DNA of 64,000 nucleotides from Ophiosphaerella korrae (Eukaryota; Ascomycota; Dothideomycetes; Pleosporales; Phaeosphaeriaceae). Below are positions 27,341 to 37,711 of this stretch, one piece after another; the first letter of the stretch is position 1, and each line of letters begins with the position of its first letter. The position numbers were made by a program, and so were the translations under genes. Under the pieces are notes generated by a model. The model saw nothing but the letters and a program-made list of their open reading frames with translations, was not told the DNA's origin and did not search any database. The stretch is from contig JALNQF010000165.1 in NCBI GenBank assembly GCA_028456385.1, positions 1 to 64,000 of the forward strand, given 5' to 3'.

Positions 27341-27500
27341 AGTATATTATTAGTAGATTTAGTATATTATTAGTAGATTTAGTATATTATTAGTAGATTT
27401 AGTATATTATTAGTAGATTTAGTATATTATTAGTAGATTTAGTATATTATTAGTAGATTTAGTATATTATTAGTAGATTTAGTATATTATTAGTAGATTT
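27341..27500. repeat. Perfect minisatellite, 8 x 20 bp
   Basis: Eight identical, head-to-tail copies of AGTATATTATTAGTAGATTT. The flanks hold partial copies (ATTT before, a diverged AGTAGATTT after). The perfect identity contrasts with the heavily mutated surroundings. Confidence 0.95.
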
Positions 27501-28509
27501 AGGATTTAAGAGTAGATTTTTAAGTAAGTTATTAGTATTAATTATTTTATAGTAATAATTAGTAAATAAAACTTAATATAAAGTATATATAGAGGTAAAA
27601 CCTTAAAAAGAGTAGTATTTAGATATAAAAGATAGAGATAGGAATAAGAAAATATAGAGTATAAGTAGTACTAGGGCTTAGCTAAGTAGTAAGGCTAAAG
27701 ATAAAAGAGTAAGTACTAAATTCTTTAGTAAGAATAAGCTTTACTAGTATAGTAAGGTTAGTAGTATATATAGTTAAGATAACTACTAGATACTATAGAG
27801 ATAAAAATACTAAGCTTTAGAGAAAAAAGAAGTAGAATCTACAAGGAGATATATATAATTAGTAGCTACTTTTCTTTTTACTCTTCTTACTCTTTTTACT
27901 TAAGCTATTTAGGTATATAAATTACCTAGTACTATTATAAGTCTTAGACACTAGTATATTATCTATAGTAGTTCTAAAATAGTAAATTAGTAACTCTATT
28001 AGTATTTCTATATAATCTAAATATAAACTAGTATAAGTAATAATACTATTTATTTAAAATATATATAAAATAAGTAGAGCTTATGTAGAGCTATAGTAGT
28101 AAGTAAGTAAGATAGTACTATTTAGTATACTAAAGTTATAGTATTAAGTTATAAATATAGTATATATTAAGATAATTTAAGTAGCTTACTAGTATAAGTA
28201 TAAGTACTAAGGCTTTTACTTTTATTGTAAATAAAAAGTAAATATAAGTAGTTATAATATTTAAATAGGAAGTAAAGAGTAATAGTTAACTACTAGTAAG
28301 TGTAGTATTTACTAAAGACTATACGTACTAATACTATTAATCCTAAAGCCTATAACTTTACTCTAGAGTTTAATTAATACTTAAATAAATATATAGAACT
28401 ATAGAATAACTTAAAAATTCTAAGAAAGAAGATTAGTGTCTCTAAAGATTCTTAACTATATAGAGTCTAGTAATATCTTAGAGTAGCCTTAAGAAAGGTT
28501 AGTAGTACT

Positions 28510-28735
28510 AACCTCTATTAGCTAGTATAGCTAAGATACGTAATATATTAAGATTTCTTAGAAGAAAAGTAGATATCTTTAAGGTTTCTTACTCTACGTA
28601 ACTAGGATATATAGCGTAGTAAGACTTTTTAGGAAAAAAGTTAGTACTTCTAAGGTTTCTTACCTAGTGTAACTAGGATGCGTAGTGTAGTAGGATCTAG
28701 TAGTAAGAAGGTTACTACTACTAATATTTCTTACT
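28510..28735. repeat. 71-bp tandem repeat, about three degenerate copies
   Basis: The anchor AAGGTTTCTTAC recurs at 28581 and 28652 and, diverged, at 28723: exact 71-bp steps. Each unit carries a possible hairpin (CTTACTCTACG paired with CGTAGTAAG). Confidence 0.6.
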
Positions 28736-29254
28736 TAAAATTAAGTATAATATAGAATTATATAGTGTAGCTATATTCTATTTATAGAAAATTTTATACT
28801 AGATACTAAATAATAATGTAATAGTTTAGTGTAGTTACTATTTGTAAATCGACATTCCTTCTAAAATATCTCGACTAATTCGACGTTTTTCCTAATAAAG
28901 CTAAAATTTTACTAGACCTTTTTTAGAAGGTGCGCGGCTGCCGGCACTTCCCGGCGCCTAGAATATTACCTCTTATCTCTAAGCTCTGTTGCTAATTTTG
29001 TAAAGCACTTGTGCACCGGTAGTTATTAGAGTAGTGTTAGCCCCAAATGCCGCCACCAATACTTTATGCGCCTTGTCTAACTGATATCGATCCTTCAAAA
29101 AGGATCGTGCTGTCAGCTAGAATGCTTACGCCCCTTAAATACGTAGACTGCCCATACTGACTCTATACACATACCTAGGTTCCTGTAGTGAGCTATAGAA
29201 AACTTTTCCTCTTCGTTTGAAGACCTTTCTTTCAGTATCCCCAGCTACGCAATC

Positions 29255-30818
29255 ATGTCTGATCTATTTCAGCGCCTAGGCATTGATATCAGACAGCTTG
29301 CTTTAATATACTTCTTCATCTTTGCTGTATACCGAGTAGGCCAGTATTGCTATATCTAGCTCTATGACACTCTTCTCTCCCACTTTACGTCGTACATTAA
29401 GGTCGACAATTAGGATCTTTTCTATAAGCAATTGCTTAACTAGGCTTCGGCACAGCGTATGACAACGCTAAGTAGAGAGCTCAGAGCAGTCACTTTTGAC
29501 CCATCCGCTGCATCAGGATTAAACCGTGACCGCAAAGATGAGCTCATGCTTAATAGTAACGGTTTGTTCAACTAGCAAAGATGGTACAGCAGGACCCCAC
29601 TCGTGTACAAGCCAAACTTCACCGGCAAATACTTTGTGCATAATGGTCACCTCTTTTACTGGCTGAGTGGTCGACGGCCGAGTACGTGCGGAACAGGTTC
29701 TGACCAATACATTATTATCCGTTGCTTTGGTCGAAGTACACAGCCTATCAAAGATCTCCTGCACGAGATCAAAGGTTTCACGCTTACGAAGAACGCAAAA
29801 ATAACAGAGGTGTATCACTCTACAGTTAAGGGTGAAGGTGCACAATGGCATCGTCAATCAGTCCGACCCTCGCGACCTATTGCTACAGTTGCCTTAGGTG
29901 AACGGCAAAAAGCAGAGATCATCCTAGACATCAACGAATATCTGCAGCCCGCGACTGCACGCTGGTACGCCAGTCGAGGTATCCCATACAGACGCGGTTA
30001 TCTTCTTCATGGCCCACCAGGTACTGGTAAGACGTCACTCAGTGTAGCTCTTGCAGGCATCTTTGGCCTCGGTATTTATTGCGTGTCACTTTGCGAAACA
30101 GGATTAACAGAACCACACTTGGCGACACTTTTTGATCAACTCCCTGAGCGTTGCGTGGTGCTTTTGGAGGACGTAGACACGGCTGGCTTACGGCGAGACA
30201 GCGATCAAAGCACCGAGATCCCAGCCGTGGCGCCAGCCACCGTCAACGGAAGATTGATCGTGGGCAAGAGTCTTATCAGTCTTGGGGGCCTATTGAATGT
30301 GATTGACGGCGCTGCATCACAGGAGGTGAGTATCGGAACATTCAATGCGAAGGATATCTGACTTGATTCAGGGTCGTGTGTTGATCATGACAACCAACTG
30401 TATCACCAGCTTAGACGATGCTCTAGTACGACCAGGTCGCATCGATCACCAAGTACAGTTTGCACTTGCCACGCACGAGCAGATCAGTGACATATTTGAG
30501 CGCATGTATGAGGACGTAGACTGTGACATCGAGCGTATGTCAGAGCCAAGCCGAGCAGAGATCCATCAACGACTTCTCAAATGCGACAATGTCGCCTTTA
30601 ATCTCTGCGCTCATATGCCTCCAATAGCTGCTGTGCAATCCCGCAAGATCAGTGAACTTGCCGGACTATTCGCACAGACATTTCCTGAGGAGGTTTTCTC
30701 ACCTGCTGAAATCCAGGGCTACTTGTTGAAGTGGAAAGCCGATCCTGAGGGCGCCGTCCGTGGTGCCGAAACTTGGAGGGACACCCTGCTTGAAGCGAAG
30801 CGAGCAATAGTCATGTGA
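29255..30818 (+). pseudogene. BCS1-like AAA ATPase, N-terminus broken by four TAG codons
   Basis: BCS1-type AAA proteins are membrane-anchored ATPases, in mitochondria for the founding member. The frame from ATG 29255 shows an N-terminal hydrophobic segment (LALIYFFIFAVYRVG), the BCS1 N-domain (VYKPNFTGKYFVHNG), Walker A GPPGTGKTS near residue 253, Walker B VVLLEDVDTAG, and after the intron MTTN and RPGRID. A 46-bp intron at 30326-30371 restores the frame; full length would be about 505 residues, normal for the family. In-frame TAGs lie at 29357, 29411, 29441 and 29573, each explainable as TGG or CAG changed by one transition in RIP context. The rest, from 29,603, is fully open. The damage faces the AT-rich edge, so I read this as RIP leakage and probable loss of function. 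Confidence 0.85.
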
Positions 30819-31185
30819 TCATATGTGACTTAATTAGTTACGTATATGTATTAGTAATTCAATCGCATAATAGACTTCTGTGTCCGCCAGAACTTGGCAT
30901 GAATGAGTGAAATCCTAATGTGGTGGAGCACGAAGCAGAAGCTAGAAACCAAGAGACAAGAGACAGGAAACGGGCAACTAGAAACAGGAAACGGAAACAG
31001 GATCTGGGAACCGCGGACTGGTCTTTAAGCGCCGGATGAACCTTACAAAGCTGACACAGGTGACGCGATTATAGGTACCTAATGTACATGGCCAAACATT
31101 ACGACCACAATTCTACAAAGTTCTTCTGTCATTTGGCTTACTTATCTCTATAGTTCTAGTTCTCACCCAAGCAAAGACAGTAGCA
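30819..31185. other. Intergenic, purine-rich low-complexity stretch
   Basis: It contains imperfect repeats of AGAAAC/GGAAAC words at about 30,945-31,015. No coding signal is seen. It probably includes the promoter of the following gene. Confidence 0.5.
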
Positions 31186-32356
31186 ATGACCTCTAATTCA
31201 CCTCTCCTTCCTACATACGAGGAGACCTCACCATGTTCCTTTCAATGGAGGGTCCGGAACGTGAAACTCCGCTCTGAGTTTCCCTCGAAAAGACCAGAAA
31301 GCAACTACGGATATCGCGAACATTACCAGCGTATGCTAGAGAAGTTTCTGCAGCACGACACATCCCAAAATCACCAAGAGCCTCTCACTCTGGCTGGGGA
31401 GCCTAGTCGCTTCGCAGATCTACAATATAGCCAGGCGTTTGCAAATATCGGTGGCCTTGTACAGGAGTACCGTAACTGCATAACTAGCATTAATCCTCTC
31501 CGAGAGGAGGATATCTTGTTCTTGCTTCTTCGTCAATACGCTGAAGCCTCCGGAGCAGATGTTTACGCGGAGATACGACGACCAAAAGACGTCCAGATCT
31601 ACGACTCTCGAATCGCGGAGCCTGCAGTGAGTATATGCTTTCGTAGATGGTCTGGAGCTAATTTAACAGGACACGTCCGCGCTCGCTCATTGTCTGGGTA
31701 ATACAGCCGGGGTGGTCAACGCAGAGTTGCGTATAGAACCCCTGCCTGAATCGGAGTCGCACTCTCCATCTCAAGGCTTAGACCGATACTCCTGCTACGC
31801 TCCTTTGCCTCAAACTCCATCTGCGCTTGACTCGGAATGCTCTGTCACCGTTCATTTTCCTGAGATGAATTGGTGCACTCGGCAGGATCCGATCCTAGGA
31901 GGAGACGCTCTCAGTGCGCCACCTTACTATGGAGCGAACCTAACAGAGAAGAACACCGTCCTTTCTCTTCCATATGAAGGTCAAGATCTCGGTTTCAGTG
32001 TGCTGAGATGTCATCACCGCGGTATCGAGCATGGGGATGAGCTTCCCTTTGGCTTTACAGATGTGCTTGAACAAATGTTGCATACCCCATCTAAAGTAAG
32101 TTCACAGACCATCTCCTATTGTGCAGTACATTAAAATTCACAGATATACTATGCCAGCTACGACCTCATCAGCTGTGATTCGGTGGCAGGTCCGCAGATC
32201 GAAGGTGGTCTTCAGTCATTCGCTTGTCGAGTATCTCCGAGCGAGGTAGATTTATTCATCACTGTTGAGCGCCGAGGTGACATCCTCGCATATAGTTGCT
32301 ATAGAGACGAAGAGGTGGGTTTCATTTATGGCTTCCATCCAGTCTGTGGAGACTGA
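31186..32356 (+). CDS. Hypothetical protein, three exons
   Basis: Three exons join in one frame: 31186-31626, 31670-32095 and 32144-32356, with introns GTGAGT...ACAG (43 bp) and GTAAGT...CACAG (48 bp). The product is about 359 residues, acidic and proline/serine-rich in the middle, without a domain I recognise. It starts MTSNSPLLPTYEE, which looks cytosolic. The chosen stop is TGA 32354-32356; an alternative splice at 32314 (GTGGGT) could extend it, and a transmembrane exon on the same strand at 32701-32934 could be its true 3' end. Function unknown. Confidence 0.6.
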
Positions 32357-32700
32357 CTAGTCCCAGATCTGGGCTGCATGCCACGAGCATCATAGTGACA
32401 ATATACCTGGATATGGATTCATGGGCTATTTTTAGATGCATTCTCCCAGCTTCTATTAATAGAGCTCGTCGCTCAGAGGCAGTATACGTGGGACAGCTCC
32501 CTGGAACTGTAGGCCGTAAACGGAGTACTGTATGATAAATGAGATAAAAATTGACGTTCGTACCCTGATCGAAATATGATGAGTGTGAGATATACATTGA
32601 CGTCCACACCTCGACTCCAAGACTTTGCGATTACGACTGCAACAGCACATATACGAATTAGAACCATGGCAAGTATACTGCACTCGATGTCAATTTGTGA

Positions 32701-32934
32701 TGCTTATCAACAAAGAAACTCAAAATAAGCGGAGGCATAGCTCCTAAACGCACAACATCAGAGGCGTTGAAGAAAACAGCTATTAAAGGCCCTGTTCTCA
32801 TTGGGCTAGCAGTCATTATCATACTACTCATTCTGTTCTTTGTAGTCATTGTAATGTTGCACAAGCGTCATTCATGGAGGAGGAAGCGTGAACAGAGGAA
32901 AACTTCATGTAGGAGTGACGCAGTACAGCCGTAG
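32701..32934 (+). CDS. Possible terminal exon with one transmembrane helix (partial)
   Basis: An open stretch after TGA 32698 reads TSEALKKTAIKGP, then about 24 hydrophobic residues (LIGLAVIIILLILFFVVIV), then a basic tail HKRHSWRRKREQRK and stop TAG 32932. This is a convincing stop-transfer anchor with a cytosolic positive tail. There is no start codon; a GC-AG or AG acceptor upstream is needed. It may be the last exon of the gene starting at 31186. It converges on the gene on the opposite strand, ending 14 bp from it. Confidence 0.45.
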   Translation, partial: CLSTKKLKISGGIAPKRTTSEALKKTAIKGPVLIGLAVIIILLILFFVVIVMLHKRHSWRRKREQRKTSCRSDAVQP

Positions 32935-32947
32935 TGTTGGCAAAGTA

Positions 32948-33615
32948 TCATACAAATAATGGGCGCAAGCACGAAGCTATACAAACAAGGAGATAATAAA
33001 ACAACCAAAACAGCAAGAACTTGCAAACGAGCCACCGTAATGCCGCCCTGTTGCTTGAAGACATGATAGATCTGTACGTGAGGAGTTGAGTGTTCCAGCT
33101 GATACGTGGAACGTGATTGCGTGGAGCGTGATTGCCACGCTGGTAGAAGTCCAGAATCCCTTCGACATCCTCAGAATCTCCATCCAGAGAGTTGATAAGA
33201 TCATATGGCCGTTGTCCAAGTTGCGAGCACTGTTTCCGAATGTCTTCCACAGAGAGATATTGTGACTTGTATGCAACTGCGAATCTTACACCATTGTAGC
33301 GGATAACTCGAACGCTAGCGATGATACGGTGGGACTGCGGTACTAAGTTTGTCTTAACGGACCGAAAGTACCTCCACAAGCTGGCTGAACTTGTCCCTTG
33401 GATCGCAAGACTGCCAAGAGGTTTCGTTTGACTGGGATGTGACATCTTCTGGTCTCTGGGGGAAGGATCGTCCTAGTATGGCGTACTCGATTGTGATAGA
33501 ATCTGTCAAGGGCTCGTTGGGCACCCACTGAATGGTGAAGAAGATATCACCTTGTCGATCGTTAATAAACAGATCACTGCGTCACATGAGAAGCGGAAGA
33601 CTTACCCGCAGGCAT
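32948..33615 (-). CDS. Hypothetical protein with C-terminal membrane anchor, three exons
   Basis: A ten-base first exon (33606-33615, MPAG) is followed by a GTAAGT intron (33551-33605), exon 33372-33550, a short 37-bp intron (33335-33371, GTACTT...GCAG) and exon 32948-33334; all phases match. The product is about 191 residues. The middle is soluble (IRYNGVRFAVAYKSQYLSV, then an acidic DGDSEDVEG). The C-terminus is hydrophobic (KFLLFWLFYYLLVCIA) and could be a tail anchor. I recognise no family. The micro-exon start and the short second intron are the weakest parts of the model. Confidence 0.55.
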
Positions 33616-34589
33616 AATAAGAAGGGAAACTCTGGTGTGGTTTGGTGTGATATGATGTTGGAGGTGGTGATGTCGACTGGAACATACAGTGGGCGCTTGA
33701 TGCTTTATATGTGTATCAGTCACGACTCTTTGTCATCATCGGGATAAGTTGCATGACTGAGAGATATATCACATGACCCGCCTCATACGAGAACTCGGGG
33801 GTTTTGCCGTCATTTCTCCAAATAGCATTGAGCGGCTAACATGGAATGGCTCACTTCCGGCTGTGTATATACTTTAGAAAGTCACTGAGAGCCAGTGATT
33901 CTGCTACCTACAGCAGCTGATGTGCCACCACAAACACCATGTCCAGCACATGTGGAGTCATCCTCTGTGGCGTAGTTTGATGGCGATACATGGACCTCTT
34001 CACAGAGTTACCAAGAGCCTATGGATCTTGAGCAGGATCTCAAGTTCAAGCACATGACACTGCAAGGCGTACAGCACATGGGGCGGTGATGCCATCTATT
34101 CTACACCATGACCAACACGCATAAAGCAATGCTGCGTGGCACAGCTCAAAGGCGTGGAGTGTCCGTCTCAGAGTCACTGAGGGCCTATGATTCTCGAGCA
34201 GTGCCTCGAGTAGCAGGCACGTAACCCCGTGGGGCGTACACCATATGGGACAGTGATGCTATCTATGGCATCTAGTGACCACGACTAACACCACGCATGA
34301 ATTGATGCGTTGAAGCGGCGCTCCTTCAATGGGCGCTTCTCACACCCGGATTCACGGAGAACCTATGAAATCTGAGTATTGCCTCAAATAAGAAGTGCAT
34401 AACCCGCTAGATGTGCTGTAGTGGAGGCAATGAGGCTTTTGTGGCGCATGTTACTTCATTTGTGCTTATGCATTGTACTTGCAAGGCATACTCAGAGCTT
34501 GTTGCCCCGTCGTATAGTCCATATGGGCGCTTGCATGACTCCCTTTGACAGCATATAAGGACATGTTGAACCCACACCACTTCATAGAC
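33616..34589. repeat. Intergenic region with degenerate ~170-190-bp tandem repeat
   Basis: From about 33,880 to 34,460 diverged copies of one unit recur. Starts are marked by AGTCACTGAGAGCC (33,880), AGTTACCAAGAGCCTATG (34,000), AGTCACTGAGGGCCTATG (34,175) and ATTCACGGAGAACCTATG (34,350). Later parts of each unit share GCACRT...GGGGCGT and GTGATGCYATCTAT. No coding signal is convincing. It ends just before the gene at 34590. Confidence 0.55.
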
Positions 34590-36544
34590 ATGGCTTCGCC
34601 GGCACAAGCATTGGATATACGCACTCAACCTATTTCCCCAATGAATTTTGATGATATCTTCGACATGGTGTGTTACCTCGACTGATGGCGTGTGGAAATG
34701 GGCTGACACCTCAAGGCATTATACGGACCTCCGAAAGAAGCCGACAGAACAGAAAAGAAGGCCTGCCAGAGGTGTGAAGAGCGAGAAAGCGAGCTCGGCT
34801 TCCTGAAGGTCGTCGTCATATGCCTTTTGTCGGTCGTTCAGAGTTTGAATAACTAATACCCTGCTCGGGACGCTGAAGTTGCGCCTGGGTCTGGGTCAAC
34901 AACTCGTCCAGAAGCGACCACAACTCTTCCAAACAGTGAAGCTACTGCAAAGCCTGGTCAGGCTGAGGTTCTGGCTGCGGAGAATTTCAGCGACATTGCT
35001 ATGGAGGTCACGGCCCAACATGCAACGGAAACCCTAGATCGCAGTGCAACATCCGAAAGCCATCGCAATGCCACCACTATCGACCTTAGCGACCTCCCGG
35101 ATGGAGAGGCCAGCTACATCACGGGATCTATTGACACCGCAAGTTCTAGTGCACCACAGATCTCGGTGACATGGACACAACCTTCCACATGGCCGATTTG
35201 AGAATGTGTGAAGCAGAAAGACTAAGCAGCGAGGAGGCTGTTAGCTCTCAGACGAACAACGAGCGTCCGGAAAACGACAATGGTACGGAATCGACCAAGC
35301 AAGCGGTCAAGAGACGGCAGACTGGGCCTGTGGAGACTATCAAGTCCCCAGCAATCATGATCATGGACGAGGAGGCCAAACAACCTAAGGAGGTGACAGT
35401 TCTTCAGAAGGAGGTGACGCCTCTTGGAACCGTCAGGTTGGAAGGGGAGCCGATGGCCATTGACAACGACCAGAATCATCGTTTTGAGGGAGCAGGTGTT
35501 TCCACAAACACCATGACACCGGTCATTGATACGGCCGAGGAAGGTTCCGAGGCTTCTGACCCTCCTGAGAGCACCCAAAATCGACAAGGCCAATCTACCA
35601 CAGCAGCAGTTGTTTCCAGTGAGGGCGAGGCCAGCTGTCTCGAGACTAGTGAAATGCACGTAAACGTCACGATGTCTAGAGACTTTAACCTGGAGTCGAG
35701 GACGGAAGATCATCTACGAAAATCGCCCCTGAGCTTTTCCAATCGAGCCAACGATACAAGAATTTCCGATGACGCAAGCAAGTCAAAATCCCAGCTCCGC
35801 GACAAAACCTCGGCCAAGAAGCGGCGTACAAAAACGAGCCGCTCTAGGTCACCTGTCAGAAACAGCTTTTATAGTTGTGAAGTGATTGTGATATCTGACG
35901 ACGAAGAGGAAGATCAAGTCAAAGTTGAGCTTACGGACGACGCTGCACTCAGATTGAAGAAAGATCAGCGAATGGATATTGACCACGACGATACCGAGGT
36001 CGACAACTCGGACGAGATGTCTAGTGACTACGACGAATCCGATAACGCAGGATTGCTTCCCTGGGGAAATCCGGACTTCGAAGAGCAAAACCAGAAGAAA
36101 GTTGACGACCTGTTTCACGATGTGCAGCGACATTGGTTGCGTTTCAATTCTCTCAGATCTATGCGAGCCCACATGTGCGTGCATACGTTCAGTCAGTCGT
36201 TCAATGCCCTCGCCAGAAGGGCCGCTGCCGACGGCGGTCTTACGGACACTGATTTGGAAGAATTACAGAAAGAGTGGGCCATATTTGAAACTAGTATCAT
36301 GCCCAAGGTGAAGAGGATCAGTCGAGAAGTGCGGCGCAAGGCCGAGGAGAAGAGAAACAAGGAGCACAAGAAGAAAGCCAATCAGGAAAAGCGCAAGATC
36401 CATGAGATCAGCAACGAAGAGCGCAAGGTCAAGTGCATCAGTAAGCTCATACGCCGTCTATATACCATGGGACATATGCAATTAATCATCAACTCATGTG
36501 GGATGACAGATGGGGACAAGAGCGACAAGAATTACAAGCCATGA
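34590..36544 (+). CDS. Large disordered nuclear-type protein with SUMO-interacting motif
   Basis: Exon 1 is 34590-34667 and exon 2 starts at 34716 after a clean 48-bp intron with a CTGAC branch site. Exon 2/3 splicing near 34,809-34,878 and a frame change near 35,165-35,216 could not be settled, so at least one intron is uncertain. The main frame (35171-36544) is acidic and Ser/Thr/Glu-rich. It carries a basic SR-type stretch KKRRTKTSRSRSPVR (likely nuclear signal), then EVIVISDDEEED, a textbook SUMO-interacting motif (hydrophobic VIVI followed by acidic residues), and a long basic coiled-coil tail (KAEEKRNKEHKKKANQEKRK). I infer a chromatin or SUMO-pathway adaptor; no catalytic domain is seen. 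Confidence 0.65.
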
Positions 36545-36632
36545 AAGCACTTGGACAGATATAAATACAGTTGCAATCCAATCAAGTTCAAGATATAATC
36601 CTTGGGAACCAATTTGCTCTGCCGCTCCCAAT

Positions 36633-37268
36633 TCAATCAGCCGTCCTGACGTGCTCCTCAATCTCCCGGATAAAGCCCAAACGCCACGATGAATCTTCCT
36701 CCTCTAACTTCGGAAGGGTCTGAATTTCGCAGATCCGCGCATTCGACAGATCTGCAGAGCCTGATCCCTGCCATGGTGTTGGTGTTGGAGTCTCTCCAGC
36801 GAGCGGGGACTGCTTTGAGGTCAGCTTCGTCAATCGTCTTGCTGCAGTTTAGCCTACGTATTGCTGGCGTCGATAAAGCTCCGCGCTAACAGTATCAAGG
36901 TTCTTCTGCAGGGCTACGTGCTCGGTCCGATGTGCGTCAAGCGCGGCGTACGCGGCATGGCACGCGGCTTGCCACTGAGTCAGGTCGTGCGTCAACCTAG
37001 TTATGTGGGTCTCTAGCTCCATGCGTTCGTTCTGCACGGTCCAAAGCTCGTTGCGAGTGGCATTGTGCCCCCAAATCTCCCAATCCAGGATCTGCAACAG
37101 TTGCAGGTACAGATTCGGCGATGGATAGCCTGCACCTGCGATCGCCGGATGTTCGAGCTTTGCAGGCCATGTTGGTCGCTGTTGGATCTGTTCGTCTGCT
37201 GATCCTTCGCTGGGTTCAGGTGCAGGATGCACACAGATAAGCGATGGCCATTTCAACGGTGTCGACAT
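36633..37268 (-). CDS. Small coiled-coil hypothetical protein, two exons
   Basis: Exon 36858-37268 starts MSTPLKWPSL and exon 36633-36812 ends at TGA. The 45-bp intron (36813-36857, GTAGGC...AAAG with a CTGAC branch site) keeps the frame. The product is 196 residues: an N-terminal region with proline and glutamate, a tryptophan-containing segment, then a heptad-like stretch near residues 90-135 (NERMELETHITRLTHDLTQW) suggesting a coiled coil. I chose the ATG at 37268 rather than 37421 because the upstream extension is almost only poly-serine encoded by a microsatellite. Family unknown. Confidence 0.65.
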
Positions 37269-37292
37269 ATTGTTCAATGATGATAATAGTGG

Positions 37293-37293
<1 letters not shown>

Positions 37294-37359
<66 letters not shown>
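37294..37359. repeat. (GAT)22 trinucleotide microsatellite
   Basis: It is an uninterrupted GAT array, 26 bp upstream of the ATG of the minus-strand coiled-coil gene, hence probably in its 5' UTR or promoter. Read in any frame it gives poly-Met, poly-Ser or poly-His ORFs that are artefacts. Confidence 0.95.
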
Positions 37360-37711
37360 AATCCAGCGCACGACTTGCCACCCCTCTTATAGCTGCACAG
37401 GCCCAAATGCTCAACGGACATTGTGCAAGAACGATACCTAGGACTGTAAGCAGCATTCCTGATATCCGTACAAAGCGACTCACGTTCCTGAGGTGTGTTT
37501 TCGGTTCCAACGTTCCCCGTTGCACCCCTCCTAGCTCCAGCGGCTACGACGGCGCAAAGTCGGCAAGATCATCAGGGAAGCAGTGGACAGCCTTCCCCCA
37601 CCCCACCCAACACCCTCTTTCACGTTCACGTCAAAAAATTGACCTTCCTAGTAGATCAGTGTCTATAGCGGTAGCAGCCTGACATTGCTCTACGTAATGA
37701 TGACACCTAAG

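Larger units (their letters stand above)
27085..28880. other. Unassigned AT-rich, RIP-like DNA
   Basis: No ORF or recognised transposon domain is seen here. It has the same TpA-rich composition as the retrotransposon nest and contains the 20-bp minisatellite and a 71-bp tandem repeat. GC content rises sharply near 28,880-28,960, where the gene block starts. It may be an older transposon that is no longer readable. Confidence 0.6.

Noticed and set aside
27341..28735. CRISPR-like array
   Set aside because: The repeats are head-to-tail with no unique spacers; they are a minisatellite and a 71-bp tandem repeat in fungal DNA.
29519..29857. 112-codon minus-strand ORF
   Set aside because: It is antisense to the BCS1-like frame, which has clear domain motifs.
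35222..35713. 163-codon minus-strand ORF
   Set aside because: It is the shadow of the acidic disordered protein on the + strand.
37244..37525. Poly-Met, poly-His and poly-Ser ORFs
   Set aside because: They are products of the (GAT)22 microsatellite; the ORF starting downstream of it is preferred.
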